Positions 43,721-53,614 of a stretch of DNA of 64,000 bases are shown piece after piece. This stretch comes from Palsa-506 sp963836355 (GTDB lineage: Bacteria > Actinomycetota > Actinomycetes > Streptosporangiales > Streptosporangiaceae): contig CAWIJO010000019.1 of the NCBI GenBank assembly GCA_963836355.1, positions 1 through 64,000 on the forward strand. The letters are read 5' to 3'. A program made the translations under genes and the position numbers. The notes under the pieces were generated by a model. The model had not been told where the DNA came from and searched no databases. It saw nothing but the letters and a program-made list of their open reading frames with translations. Positions within the stretch are counted from its first letter, which is position 1. Each line of letters starts with the position of its first letter.

Positions 43721-43810
43721 TGGCGGTGGAGGTGGGATTTGAACCCACGGAGGGGTTGCCCCCTCACACGCTTTCGAGGCGTGCGCCCTCGGCCACTAGG
43801 CGACTCCACC
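43721..43810 (-). tRNA. tRNA-Ser(CGA)
   Basis: On the minus strand the gene runs GGTGGAGTCGCCTAGTGGCC, anticodon arm ACGCCTCGAAAGCGT (anticodon CGA), long variable arm GAGGGGGCAACCCCTC, T-arm GTGGGTTCAAATCCCAC and acceptor CTCCACCG with encoded CCA. All stems pair. It decodes UCG. Its location beside tadA is common in actinobacteria. Confidence 0.97.
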
Positions 43811-43871
43811 GCCGCTGAGCCTACCTGACCCGGCCGGGCCCGTGCGGCGGCCTGCCAAGCGGGGCGCTAGC

Positions 43872-44324
43872 TCAGCCAGGCCGGCTGTCGCCAGGATTCC
43901 TGAGCCTCCCGAAGAAGTCGCGCAGCAGCGCGCGGCATTCGCCGGCCAGCACGCCGCCGACCACCTCAAGGTCGCCGCCTAGCCTGCGGTCGTGCAGCAC
44001 GTCCCACCGGGATCCGGCCGCGCCGGCCTGCGGGTCGGCGGCGCCATACACCAGCGCGCCCAGCCGGGCCGCGAGCACCGCCCCGGCGCACATGGTGCAC
44101 GGTTCGAGGGTGACGACCAGCGCGCAGCCGGACAGCCGCCAGCTGCCGACCACACGCGCGGCGGCGCGGATCACCACGATCTCGGCGTGCGCCGTGGGAT
44201 CGCGGTCGGCCTCACGGCGGTTGCCCGCGCCGGCGATGACGGTGCCCGTCGCGTCCAGGATCACCGCGCCGACCGGCACGTCGGTGCGGCCGGCGGCCGC
44301 GGCCTGCCCGATCGCGGCTCGCAT
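43872..44324 (-). CDS. tadA: tRNA adenosine deaminase TadA
   Basis: The 150-residue enzyme converts adenosine 34 to inosine in the tRNA-Arg(ACG) anticodon. The zinc site is visible: histidine and catalytic glutamate in TAHAEIVVI near residue 56, and the two cysteines in EPCTMCAGA near residue 86. AAAGRTDVPVGAVILD opens the deaminase domain. ATG 44324 gives normal TadA length; a TTG at 44360 is an alternative. It lies 55 bases downstream of the tRNA adenosine deaminase-associated gene, with which it probably forms an operon. Confidence 0.93.
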   Translation of the reverse strand: MRAAIGQAAAAGRTDVPVGAVILDATGTVIAGAGNRREADRDPTAHAEIVVIRAAARVVGSWRLSGCALVVTLEPCTMCAGAVLAARLGALVYGAADPQAGAAGSRWDVLHDRRLGGDLEVVGGVLAGECRALLRDFFGRLRNPGDSRPG

Positions 44325-44379
44325 CGCGGGCTCGAAGGACGCCAGGTAGCCGGTGCTCAAGGGCCGCTGCCGAGGACAG

Positions 44380-44877
44380 TCAGCTGACCGGGCCGATGGC
44401 GACCTCAAGCGCGCGCTCGAGGGCCGGGCCGAAGCCGAGTCGCCTGGCGATGCTGGCCAGCACCTCATCCGGGAACAGGTCGAGATCCCCGGCGAGCGCG
44501 CCGAGTTCCATTTCGTCCATGCCAAGGTCAGCGAAGATGGACAGATCGCCGGCCGGCAGTACCTGGTCGAGGTCCTCGTCCTGCGGGACCGGAATGTCCA
44601 GGTAGTCGAGCACCTGGCGGGCGAGCGGCCAGTCCACCGAGGCGGTGAGGTCGGACAGGAAGACCGACACCTGCCTGCCGATCACTCGCAGCGCCACGAA
44701 GAAATCGTCGCCGACGGCCGCGAGGCTAATCGTCGCGCCGACACTCGGCTGCTGCCGCATGGCGTGGATGAGGCTATCCAGATGCGCGGTGAACGCGGCC
44801 GGCAGCACCGCCGCCTCCCATACGTCATCTTCGCGGTAGACGACGACGGAAAAGTCGCTACTGCTCAGCTCGGTCAT
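44380..44877 (-). CDS. tRNA adenosine deaminase-associated protein
   Basis: The 165-residue acidic protein (MTELSSSDFSVVVYREDDVW, then DFFVALRVIGRQVSVFLSDL, then DLGMDEMELGALAGDLDLFP) matches a small actinobacterial family encoded beside tadA. Its exact role is unknown. ATG 44877 is chosen because the conserved start follows it. The association with tadA rather than any detectable motif is the main clue to function. Confidence 0.85.
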   Translation of the reverse strand: MTELSSSDFSVVVYREDDVWEAAVLPAAFTAHLDSLIHAMRQQPSVGATISLAAVGDDFFVALRVIGRQVSVFLSDLTASVDWPLARQVLDYLDIPVPQDEDLDQVLPAGDLSIFADLGMDEMELGALAGDLDLFPDEVLASIARRLGFGPALERALEVAIGPVS

Positions 44878-45219
44878 CGTCCACCCCACGGCGCGGCGTC
44901 CAGGAAAGGAATGGTGTCAGATTCCGGCGGCGCTCGTGTGCTGATCGCGGCGCGCGGTGAGGCAGTGACCGATGCGGGCAAAGCTGCTACAGGTAGACAT
45001 GATGAACGCACTCATCGTAGCCACTCAGCACCAATCTATCCTGTCAAATGCTTGTCTGCACCAATTTTCCCGTCCGTTGTCAGCGTGGACGGACCATGCG
45101 CGGTCGCCAGTCGGCTACCTTGGTGTTTCCGGCCGACGGAGATTGGCCTGGAAATTACCCTGGGTTAAGCTACGTCCAACGGTCCGTGTCAGTTGTTCCA
45201 TACCCGGCGGGAGGTGAGT

Positions 45220-45375
45220 ATGAATTTGAAGAAGCTTATCCAGTGGGCGATCGTCATCTTCCTCATCTACTACCTGGCGACCCAGCCGGTTGCTGCTGCC
45301 AACATCCTGCACTCCGGCGTCAACGTGCTGAAGTCCGCCGCTAGCTCACTGGCCACGTTCGTCAACTCCCTCTGA
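45220..45375 (+). CDS. Small single-helix membrane protein
   Basis: The 51-residue product MNLKKLIQWAIVIFLIYYLA, then ATQPVAAANILHSGVNVLKS, has one membrane helix after a basic N-terminus and an amphipathic tail. ATG 45220 follows GGAGGTGAGT, a good ribosome site. It is 14 bases before the PH-domain gene and likely co-transcribed. Small membrane proteins next to this PH-domain gene recur in actinomycetes; the function is unknown. Confidence 0.75.
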   Translation: MNLKKLIQWAIVIFLIYYLATQPVAAANILHSGVNVLKSAASSLATFVNSL

Positions 45376-45389
45376 GCCATGATGACGCC

Positions 45390-46100
45390 ATGACGCAAGC
45401 ACGCGGCCGGTCCCGGCCGTCCGGGCCGGCTGCGGTTGACCGGTACCTCTTGCCGCGCGAGCGCGAGAAGCCCATCATCACCGTCCGCAAGCACCCGGCG
45501 ATCCTGATATTCCCGATCGCCTTGGCCGTGGCCGGGCTGGTCGTAGCGTTCCTGCTCACCGCGACCGTGCTGAGCACCAATTCGGCAGCGCAAGATGCGG
45601 TGTGGCTGCTCTGGGTCGGGCTCGCCCTTAACCTGATCTGGCAGGCAACGAACTGGGCCGTCGACTACTTTGTGGTGACCTCGCAGCGGATGATGCTGAC
45701 CAGCGGCATCCTGACCCGCAAGGTAGGGATGATGCCGCTGGGCAAGGTCACCGACATGAGCTTCCAGCGGACCCTGGCGGGCCGGCTGCTTGGCTACGGC
45801 GAGTTCATCGTCGAGTCGGCCGGCCAGGACCAGGCGTTGTCGAGGATCGACTATCTCCCCTATCCCGAGCACCTCTACCTAGAAGTGTGCGAGATGCTCT
45901 GGCCGCAGACGACGCCTGACTGCAAGATGTGCAACGGCAGCGGCAACGTGATGACGGTGATGCCCGAGGAGCGCAAGCTGCGTGCCTTTCCCTGTCCGAA
46001 CTGCGACGGCACGGGAAAGGCCCCGCCGCCGACCATCCGGTACGAGGACGACATGGCCGACGGCGGCGCCAACCCGAACACCGACCCGAACGAGGACTAG
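45390..46100 (+). CDS. PH-domain membrane protein with C-terminal zinc-ribbon-like motifs
   Basis: The 236-residue protein has two membrane helices (AILIFPIALAVAGLVVAFLL, AVWLLWVGLALNLIWQA) followed by a bacterial PH (YdbS/YdbT-like) domain: DYFVVTSQRMMLTSGILTRK, then VGMMPLGKVTDMSFQ, then LLGYGEFIVESAGQD. The C-terminus adds two CxxCxGxG motifs (CKMCNGSGN and CPNCDGTGK), like half of a DnaJ zinc finger, and an acidic tail. The ATG is weakly supported. Probably a membrane-associated scaffold or quality-control factor; this is inference. Confidence 0.82.
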   Translation: MTQARGRSRPSGPAAVDRYLLPREREKPIITVRKHPAILIFPIALAVAGLVVAFLLTATVLSTNSAAQDAVWLLWVGLALNLIWQATNWAVDYFVVTSQRMMLTSGILTRKVGMMPLGKVTDMSFQRTLAGRLLGYGEFIVESAGQDQALSRIDYLPYPEHLYLEVCEMLWPQTTPDCKMCNGSGNVMTVMPEERKLRAFPCPNCDGTGKAPPPTIRYEDDMADGGANPNTDPNED

Positions 46101-46185
46101 CCGTGCCGCGCCGAGGGGCGCGCGGTAGCGCTTTGCCGGGTCTCCGGCGGCAGGAGTACCCTGAGTGCCGGCCGTCAAGTCGCCA

Positions 46186-46274
46186 GGAGGCTTCGCCTAG
46201 TCCGGTCTATGGCGCCGCACTGCTAATGCGGTTTGGGTTCGCGCCCATCCGGGGTTCAAATCCCCGAGCCTCCG
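46186..46274 (+). tRNA. tRNA-Ser(GCT)
   Basis: GGAGGCTTCGCCTAGTCCGG, anticodon arm CCGCACTGCTAATGCGG (anticodon GCT), variable arm GGGTTCGCGCCC, T-arm CCGGGGTTCAAATCCCCGA-like stem and acceptor GCCTCC with discriminator G. It decodes AGC/AGU. CCA is not encoded. Confidence 0.97.
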
Positions 46275-46284
46275 CCCGCCCGTG

Positions 46285-46320
46285 AGCAGGGACTATGCAC
46301 TTCGGTGCGTGGTCCCTGCT
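46285..46320 (+). terminator. Terminator after tRNA-Ser(GCT)
   Basis: AGCAGGGAC ... GTCCCTGCT, with an inner stem TGCAC-TTCG-GTGCG, forms a long stable hairpin starting 11 bases after the tRNA. The UUCG loop adds stability. It ends in TTC rather than a long T-run. Confidence 0.65.
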
Positions 46321-46675
46321 TCATGCCAGTGATCATGGTGGCGAGGGCCGCTGCAGTGCCCCGGCCGCAGAGAACCCCCCGCGGCACGGAGGGGCAGTGG
46401 GCACGGCGGGGGTCCCCATAGCAGCGGGCGGATGGTCCGTGCACTGCTCGCCCGGCCGGCATGGCGGGCGCCCCGGTCGCCGTTGTCGCGATGCGGGCCG
46501 CCTGGCGGAGATAGGCACACCCGGCAGGGGGCATGCCAGGCGGCCCGCATCGGCCCCGCTGGCCGCCGTGCGGCCAGGATTCCCCAGCACGACAATGCTC
46601 ACGCCGGCCTGCGCTGGCGGCATGCAGAGGACGTGGAGACCATGTGGAGGCTCGGCCGATGGCCGGCCGTGCCGG
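46321..46675. other. Intergenic stretch without a gene
   Basis: Several overlapping frames on both strands are present, but none has a convincing start or motif. I see no gene between the tRNA terminator and the end of the acyl-CoA ligase gene. Confidence 0.45.
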
Positions 46676-48331
<1,656 letters not shown>

Positions 48332-48486
48332 TGACAAACCTCCTGGTGTGCACGCCGGCGGCGGCCGGCCAGGTGCCGGAATCGGCCCTGGGGCTGGCCG
48401 GAATTGTCCCTGGGTGGATAGTGCCATGCCGGCGCCTAAACGTCACTCGGCGGCGTCCGGAAACTCGCCGCCTGGCCGCCGGGCAG

Positions 48487-49095
48487 TCACTCCGCCAGCA
48501 GTTCTGCGTCGATCCGGAGCTTGGCCACCGCCCGCGATACCGTGCTCTTGACTGTCCCGAGGCTCACGCCGAGCGCGTTGGCTACCTCTGCCTCGCTCAT
48601 GTCCTCGTAGTAGCGCAGCATTACCGCCGCCCGCATCCGCTGCGGCAGCCGGTCGACCGCCCGCCGTAGCGTGTCCTGCAAGTCGCTGTCCCCGGAATGG
48701 TCCGCGACCGGCCGGTCGGGCACCTCGTCCGTCGGGTACTCATCGAGCCTGCGGCGGCGCCACCAGGAGATGTGCGTGTTCACCATCGCCCTGCGCACGT
48801 ACCCGTCCAGTGCGCGGGTGTCCTCGATCCGGTCCCAGGCCTGGTAGGTCTTGACGAGCGCCGCCTGGACGAGATCCTCCGCGTCGGCCCGGTTGCCGGT
48901 CAGCAGGTAGGCCGTTCGCAGCAGCGAACGGCTCCGGGCGGTCACGTACTCGCGGAAGCCGTCGCCGCCGCGATCGCGATCACCGCAGGCTTCCCCGGAC
49001 GGCGTGCTCGCGCGACCGCCCGGGCCCGGCTCTACCCCGTTTCCGCGGTGTGCCGGGCCGCCCGGCGGACCCCCGTTTGTGTGCGATTCAGTCAC
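48487..49095 (-). CDS. SigE-family ECF RNA polymerase sigma factor
   Basis: The 202-residue protein has region 2 (LLRTAYLLTGNRADAEDLVQ, ALVKTYQAWDRIEDTRALDG, YVRRAMVNTHISWWRRRR) and region 4 (DRLPQRMRAAVMLRYYEDMS, EAEVANALGVSLGTVKS). The pattern LVKTYQAWDRI and VRRAMVNTHISWWRR marks the SigE-type ECF group of actinomycetes. A disordered Gly/Pro-rich extension of about 40 residues precedes the core. No anti-sigma gene lies next to it, unlike many ECF genes; regulation is not visible. Confidence 0.92.
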   Translation of the reverse strand: MTESHTNGGPPGGPAHRGNGVEPGPGGRASTPSGEACGDRDRGGDGFREYVTARSRSLLRTAYLLTGNRADAEDLVQAALVKTYQAWDRIEDTRALDGYVRRAMVNTHISWWRRRRLDEYPTDEVPDRPVADHSGDSDLQDTLRRAVDRLPQRMRAAVMLRYYEDMSEAEVANALGVSLGTVKSTVSRAVAKLRIDAELLAE

Positions 49096-49337
49096 CCGGT
49101 GATCGCCCCCCGACGCTCACAGGTCCCACCGTACCCATTAGACGGCCGTCAGCGTGCTAGCCGGGACTGTAACGGCGAGCCGGTCGGCGGGATATTGACA
49201 GATCGTGGCACTATTTCGGCCTCGCCACAAAGACGTATATGTATGACCTCCGGCGGGAAGGTCACCGAACCGCTTGACGAGAGGCCGTGTGAATACGCAT
49301 GGTCATGGGGCTGGGACTGACAGTCCATGGAGGGTGG

Positions 49338-50384
49338 ATGCTGGATGCTCGCGCGGAGCCCGCGTGTTGCGATCGCTGTGCGGGCGCGGGCACGGGCACG
49401 GCGGCGCGCATCGCCCGCCGCCGCCTGCTGAAGGCCGCAGTGTTCCGGCCTGCAGACGCCGGCGGCAGCCCCGGTGCCAGCACGCCGGACGGACCCCAGG
49501 CGCCGGCCGCGTTCGCGGCGCCCGGCGCGCTTCCGCGCGCGATAACGGGCACGGTCATCGACGTCAGCCCGCATTTCCTGGTAGTGAGTCACGGCGCCGG
49601 ACAGCGGCGGCTTGCCCTCACCCCGGACGCCGCCGCCTGGCGCGGCCGACCGCTGGAGCCGACCGCGCTGCGGCCTGGTGACCGGGCCGTGGTGCGGCTG
49701 CACAAGACTGCCCGCGGGGTGGCCGACCGGATCTGGGCGAACATCGGCCGGGTCACCGGCACGATCCTGGAGCGCGGCACCGACGGCCTGCTCGTCGACG
49801 AGGGCAAGACCAGGAAGCGCCAGTTCGTGACCATCCCGCCGCGCGCCTTCGGCCGCATCCAGGTGCGCTTTCCCAACCTGGAGCCCGGCTACCTCATCGA
49901 CGTGATCGGGCTGCGCCGCGGCGGCGTGCTGGAAGGGCTGGTCCCGGCTACCTATCAGCCCGCTTACCGTGTCGACCAGATGCCAGCCCCGGCCCTGGTC
50001 AGCGGGCACGTGCCGGACACCATCAGCGGCTCGGCGACCTGGCATGAGCCGGGCGACGAGCCGCCAGGAGTTCTCGGCCTCGCCTACCCGGCGCTGGATC
50101 CGGAAGTTGCGTGCGCGGAGGGCCACGGGGTCCCGGCCAACGTCCGGATGCCCTACCTGTCCATCGGCAGCATCTTACTGGTTCGCAACGACTGCACGGG
50201 AAGCTCCTGCGCGCTGCCGGTCACCGGCTGCGCCGCCGCCGGCCGACTGTTCAACGACCGGTGCGTCACCTGCGGCACCTCGCCGCGCAGCCGGGTTGCC
50301 GACCTTACCCAGGCCAGCTTCGTCGCGCTCGGCGGTGAGCTTGAGCGCGGCTGCTTCAACGCGACGATCACGATCGGCGGCTGA
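49338..50384 (+). CDS. Cysteine-rich protein encoded with a MauE-like membrane protein
   Basis: The 348-residue protein has an N-terminal CCDRCAG cluster before a basic RRRLLKAA stretch, then a beta-rich middle (ITGTVIDVSPHFLVVSHGAG, VTGTILERGTDGLLVDEG). A Cys-rich C-terminus follows (NDCTGSSCALPVTGCAAAGR, FNDRCVTCGTSPRSRV). The paired cysteines and the adjacent MauE/DoxX-type gene suggest a redox or disulfide-linked complex at the membrane, which is inference. ATG 49338 has GGAGGG 4-5 bases upstream; ATG 49299 is an alternative without a ribosome site. The next gene starts 2 bases after its stop. Confidence 0.65.
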   Translation: MLDARAEPACCDRCAGAGTGTAARIARRRLLKAAVFRPADAGGSPGASTPDGPQAPAAFAAPGALPRAITGTVIDVSPHFLVVSHGAGQRRLALTPDAAAWRGRPLEPTALRPGDRAVVRLHKTARGVADRIWANIGRVTGTILERGTDGLLVDEGKTRKRQFVTIPPRAFGRIQVRFPNLEPGYLIDVIGLRRGGVLEGLVPATYQPAYRVDQMPAPALVSGHVPDTISGSATWHEPGDEPPGVLGLAYPALDPEVACAEGHGVPANVRMPYLSIGSILLVRNDCTGSSCALPVTGCAAAGRLFNDRCVTCGTSPRSRVADLTQASFVALGGELERGCFNATITIGG

Positions 50385-50386
50385 TC

Positions 50387-51367
50387 GTGCTCCCCGCGGT
50401 GGTCCGAGAGGTGCAAGTGCCGCTGCTGGCGGCGCTGCTGCTCGGCGGCTGCGCGGCGAAGCTCGTGCACATGGTGCGGGCGCGGTCGATAGCCGCCGCG
50501 CTCGGACCCACCGCGCTGTTCCCGGTGCATCTGCGCAAGCCGGTCGCCCTGGCTATGTGCGGATGCGAGTTCGTGCTCGGCGTCGGGCTGATCCTCACCG
50601 CCGGGAGCATCGGCCGCGGCGCCCCAACCAACGCAGTGCGGCTCGGCACCGCGCTGCTGTTCCTGGTCGCTACCTGCGCTCTCATCGAACTGCGGGCTAC
50701 CCGGCCGGACCTGGGCTGCGGCTGCTTCGGCGAGTTCAGCACGGCGCCGGCCAGCGGCCGCACGCTGGCCAGGTCCGCCCTGCTGGCCGCGGCCGCGCTG
50801 ATCACGGTCGGGCTGCCGCCGCTGCAGCCGCCGCAGCCCGGCGTCGCGGCCGTCCTGCCGCTGGGGATTTTCGCCCTCGAGCTGGCGGTGATCGCCGCGC
50901 TGTCGCCCGAGGTCGGCGAGGGACTGATCAGGCTCGGCTACTCGGAGCCCTGCGAGCTGAGGATCGTCCCGGCCGAACGGACGCTGGCGGCGCTGCGGCG
51001 CAGTTCGCAATGGCGCAGGCATGCCGGCCTCATCACGTCTGCGCAGCCTGCCGACATGTGGCGCGAACTGTGCTGGCGGTACTTTGTCTTTCCCGGCGAG
51101 GCAAACGGCAGGCCGGTCGAGCTGGTGTTCGCCGTGTTCCTGCGCGAGCACCGGCCCGCTATCCAGGCGGCCATGGTCGACGCGGCCACCGGGAATGCCC
51201 TTCCGTGGCCGCCCGGGCCGGCCCGTCCGGCCGCTGACCCGCGGCGGGCCGGATGGCTGGTGCGGGCGCCCGCCCCGATGCTCTCCGCGCCGACCGATCC
51301 TGGCCTCGGGATACCGGCCGTGCCGGGGGCCAGGCTGCGCGATCTGCCGTTCTCTAGGGAACTCTAG
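50387..51367 (+). CDS. MauE/DoxX-family redox-associated membrane protein
   Basis: The N-terminal 170 residues hold four helices and the family pattern VPLLAALLLGGCAAKLVHMV, PVALAMCGCEFVLGVGLILT and DLGCGCFGEFST. The CGCFG motif is typical of MauE-like proteins that handle disulfides in periplasmic maturation. The C-terminal 150 residues are soluble and unrecognised (LIRLGYSEPCELRIVPAERT, WRELCWRYFVFPGEANGRPV). GTG 50387 immediately follows the partner gene. Target protein unknown. Confidence 0.75.
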   Translation: MLPAVVREVQVPLLAALLLGGCAAKLVHMVRARSIAAALGPTALFPVHLRKPVALAMCGCEFVLGVGLILTAGSIGRGAPTNAVRLGTALLFLVATCALIELRATRPDLGCGCFGEFSTAPASGRTLARSALLAAAALITVGLPPLQPPQPGVAAVLPLGIFALELAVIAALSPEVGEGLIRLGYSEPCELRIVPAERTLAALRRSSQWRRHAGLITSAQPADMWRELCWRYFVFPGEANGRPVELVFAVFLREHRPAIQAAMVDAATGNALPWPPGPARPAADPRRAGWLVRAPAPMLSAPTDPGLGIPAVPGARLRDLPFSREL

Positions 51368-51442
51368 AACTTGACTTAGATAGCCCGAGACAGCTGCAGA
51401 CAGCGCGAGACAACCGCTGCCTCGGCTGCGGGCTGCTGGGCC

Positions 51443-51513
51443 CGGTCAGGCCCGCTGCGCCGGTCAGGCCCGCTGCGCGGTCAGGCTGGCTGGGCCGGTC
51501 AGGCTGGCTGGGC
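51443..51513. repeat. Tandem 17-18 bp repeat overlapping the ATPase gene end
   Basis: Four consecutive units start CGGTCAGG: two read CGGTCAGGCCCGCTGCG(C) and two read CGGTCAGGCTGGCTGGGC. The last unit includes the stop codon of the minus-strand ATPase. No gene lies in the rest, and this short region carries no other feature. Confidence 0.8.
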
Positions 51514-52680
51514 GCGCAGGAATCGGCCGAAATGCGGGACGGTGAAGGCGATCAGGCCGCGCTCCGAGCTGTAGATCAGCCCCTTCTTGATCAGGCTGTC
51601 CCGGGCCGGCGAGACGCTGGACGGCTTACGGCCGAGCTCGTCGGCGACCTGTGCGGTCTGCACGGGCTCGTCGCCGAGCACCGCCATCGCCCGCATGTAC
51701 TCGCGCTCCGCCGGGGTGGCGCGCTCGTACCTGCTGCCGAAGAAGCCGACCGCGAGCTCGCCTGCCGCCAGCGGGCCGGCCACCTTGACGTCGCCTGCGG
51801 TCACCGGGCTGCTGGCCGCCACGTCCCAGGTCACCTTCCCGTAGGCCTGCACGAAATACGGGTACCCGTCAGCCGCCGCGTACAACGCGTCCAGCGCATC
51901 CGGCTCGAAGTCGGCGCCCTCCCGCCGGGCCGGGGCGAGCAGCGCGATATCCGCGGCGTCCCGGTCCAGCCGGTCGATCGACACGTACCTGAACAGCCGT
52001 TCCGAGTAGCTCTTGCTCGCTGACAGTACCGAAGGCAGGTGCGGCAGCCCCGCGCCGACCACGATCAGCGGCCCGCCGGACTGCGACAGCTCGTGGCAGG
52101 CGGCGCAGAGCGCGGACACGTCCGGCGCCTGCACGTCCTGCATCTCGTCGATGAACAGGGCGATGCCGACGCTCAGGTCGGCGGCCACGGCCGCGGCGTC
52201 GGTCAGCAGCTCGGTCAGGTCGATCTCCAGGTCGCCGGAGTCTGCCCGGCCGCGGACCGCGGGCACGTCGATGCCCAGCTGCGCGGACAGCGATCCTTTC
52301 GGCGCGGCCGGATCCCGGGTCGAGAACGCCTTGAGCACGCCGAGGAAATGGTCGATCCGGTCCGGCGCCCGGTGCCGCGGCGCGAGCTCGCGCACGGCCA
52401 TGTGCAGCGCGCCGGCCATCGGCCGCCGGATCGACTGCTCTGGCCGGGCCTCGATCTTGCCGGTGCCCCACAGCCGCTGCATCGCCATCGACCTGAACGC
52501 GTTGAGCAGCACTGTCTTGCCGACGCCGCGCAGCCCGGTCAGCACCATGCTGCGCTCGGGACGACCGCGCGCGACGCGCTCGAGCACCACCTCGAACTGG
52601 CCGATCTCGCGATCGCGACCCGCCAGCTCAGGCGGCCGCTGGCCGGCCCCCGGCGCGTAAGGGTTTCGTACTGGGTCCAC
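51499..52680 (-). CDS. AAA-type ATPase with C-terminal winged helix
   Basis: The 393-residue protein has Walker A VLTGLRGVGKTVLLNAFRSM near residue 45, Walker B IALFIDEMQDVQA, a sensor-1-like region LIVVGAGLPHLPSVLS and a wHTH-like end (QTAQVADELGRKPSSVSPAR, then GLIYSSERGLIAFTVPHFGR). This is the single-gene archaeal-type/STAND-like ATPase family common in actinomycetes, often of unknown function. The GTG start is conventional by position. The last codons overlap a tandem repeat. Confidence 0.85.
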   Translation of the reverse strand: MDPVRNPYAPGAGQRPPELAGRDREIGQFEVVLERVARGRPERSMVLTGLRGVGKTVLLNAFRSMAMQRLWGTGKIEARPEQSIRRPMAGALHMAVRELAPRHRAPDRIDHFLGVLKAFSTRDPAAPKGSLSAQLGIDVPAVRGRADSGDLEIDLTELLTDAAAVAADLSVGIALFIDEMQDVQAPDVSALCAACHELSQSGGPLIVVGAGLPHLPSVLSASKSYSERLFRYVSIDRLDRDAADIALLAPARREGADFEPDALDALYAAADGYPYFVQAYGKVTWDVAASSPVTAGDVKVAGPLAAGELAVGFFGSRYERATPAEREYMRAMAVLGDEPVQTAQVADELGRKPSSVSPARDSLIKKGLIYSSERGLIAFTVPHFGRFLRAQPA

Positions 52681-52756
52681 GCCATAGCAGCCTATGGGGT
52701 GATCTAGCGCTTTCCTTAGATTGCCTTAGAAAGCGATGCCGGCGTGTCGCGGTTGG

Positions 52757-52806
52757 TACTGCAGTACTGCAGTACTGCATCATCCGGGCCCGCGGGCCCG
52801 GATGAT
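52757..52806. repeat. TACTGCAG direct repeats followed by a 28-bp perfect palindrome
   Basis: TACTGCAG occurs three times in a row (last copy incomplete), then ATCATCCGGGCCC-GC-GGGCCCGGATGAT at 52779-52806 forms a perfect palindrome with 13-base arms. It sits 75-125 bases upstream of the ATPase start and beyond the broken 3' end of the minus-strand remnant, so it might be a terminator or a regulatory site. Confidence 0.75.
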
Positions 52807-52837
52807 TATGTGCCGGGCCGCGGGCCTGGGCCCTAGT

Positions 52838-53177
52838 GCAGCAGGCGGAGCGTGTTCGTCCGTTCCCTGGGCTGACCTCGACGATCGTCGTGCCGGTGCG
52901 CTGCAGGTTCGCCTTGTTGTTTAAGTTGCCGATCAGCACGTCGCCGCGGCGCAGCCTGCCCCGGTGTGCCGGATGAGGACGGTCCGGTACGGGTTGACAT
53001 CCCCGTTCCGCGGCACCGTCGAGCCGATCGTTTTCAGCTTGTGAAAATGCCCGATAAAGGACGGCTGCGAGTGTGCCGTCGCCCCCCGCTGCTGGCGCCA
53101 TCGCCAGCCCTGCGGCCGCGGTCATGCCCGCGGCTAAAGCCGCGGCAGCGGCCGGTGGATCACCGACATCAGCATGC
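52838..53177 (-). pseudogene. Secreted NHL/beta-propeller-like protein, N-terminal remnant
   Basis: After a degraded signal-like start (TAAAGLAMAPAAGGDG) the translated fragments read FIGHFHKLKTIGSTVPRNGD, then VNPYRTVL, and in another frame GDVLIGNLNNKANLQRTGTT then IVEVSPGNG. This resembles the opening of secreted propeller proteins with ...NxGDVLVxNFNN... repeats. Several frame changes and an early end show it is dead. Confidence 0.5.
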
Positions 53178-53614
53178 TCCCTTCAAGAAGGATCGTCGCG
53201 GTGGCCCAGGGCCCGGAGTAAGGCAGCCGCAACCATGTCAGCCGCGTCGCGCCGGTCCCCACCACGCGCGTTGCTTCTCCCTTTGACGGCAGCGTTACCG
53301 GGCAAGTTCAAGAGAAGCACCTTAAACGGGAACTCGGTGGCGCCATGCCCGCATCATCGGGCTTCGGCGCGGAGGCGAGCCGGGATCCTTGCGCCGGAGG
53401 CCAGCCACCGCCTCGCCGGACGGTGGGGGGACCGCAGCGCGGCGGCGCCGGGACCTGGCGGGGGCCGGCGGGCTCAGGCCGCCGGATCGGCCGGGGGACG
53501 GGGCCACTAGTCCCTCGGCCGACCCAGCGGAGGCCTCCACATGGGAGGTTGCCCGCGCCTATATGCACGTATCGTGCGCGAGCCGGGTTCAGCGGCAGCA
53601 GGATTCCGGCAAAA
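53178..53614. other. Intergenic stretch without a gene
   Basis: Only short overlapping frames are seen, all without a credible start or motif. The right half is extremely GC-rich. I annotate nothing here. Confidence 0.45.

Noticed and set aside
49195..49200. Perfect TTGACA considered as a -35 box for the 49338 gene
   Set aside because: No acceptable -10 hexamer at 16-18 bases; with its distance from the start, the match may be chance.
49149..50126. 325-codon minus-strand frame opposite the Cys-rich gene
   Set aside because: The plus-strand frame has coherent cysteine motifs, coupling to the next gene and a ribosome site; the minus frame has none.
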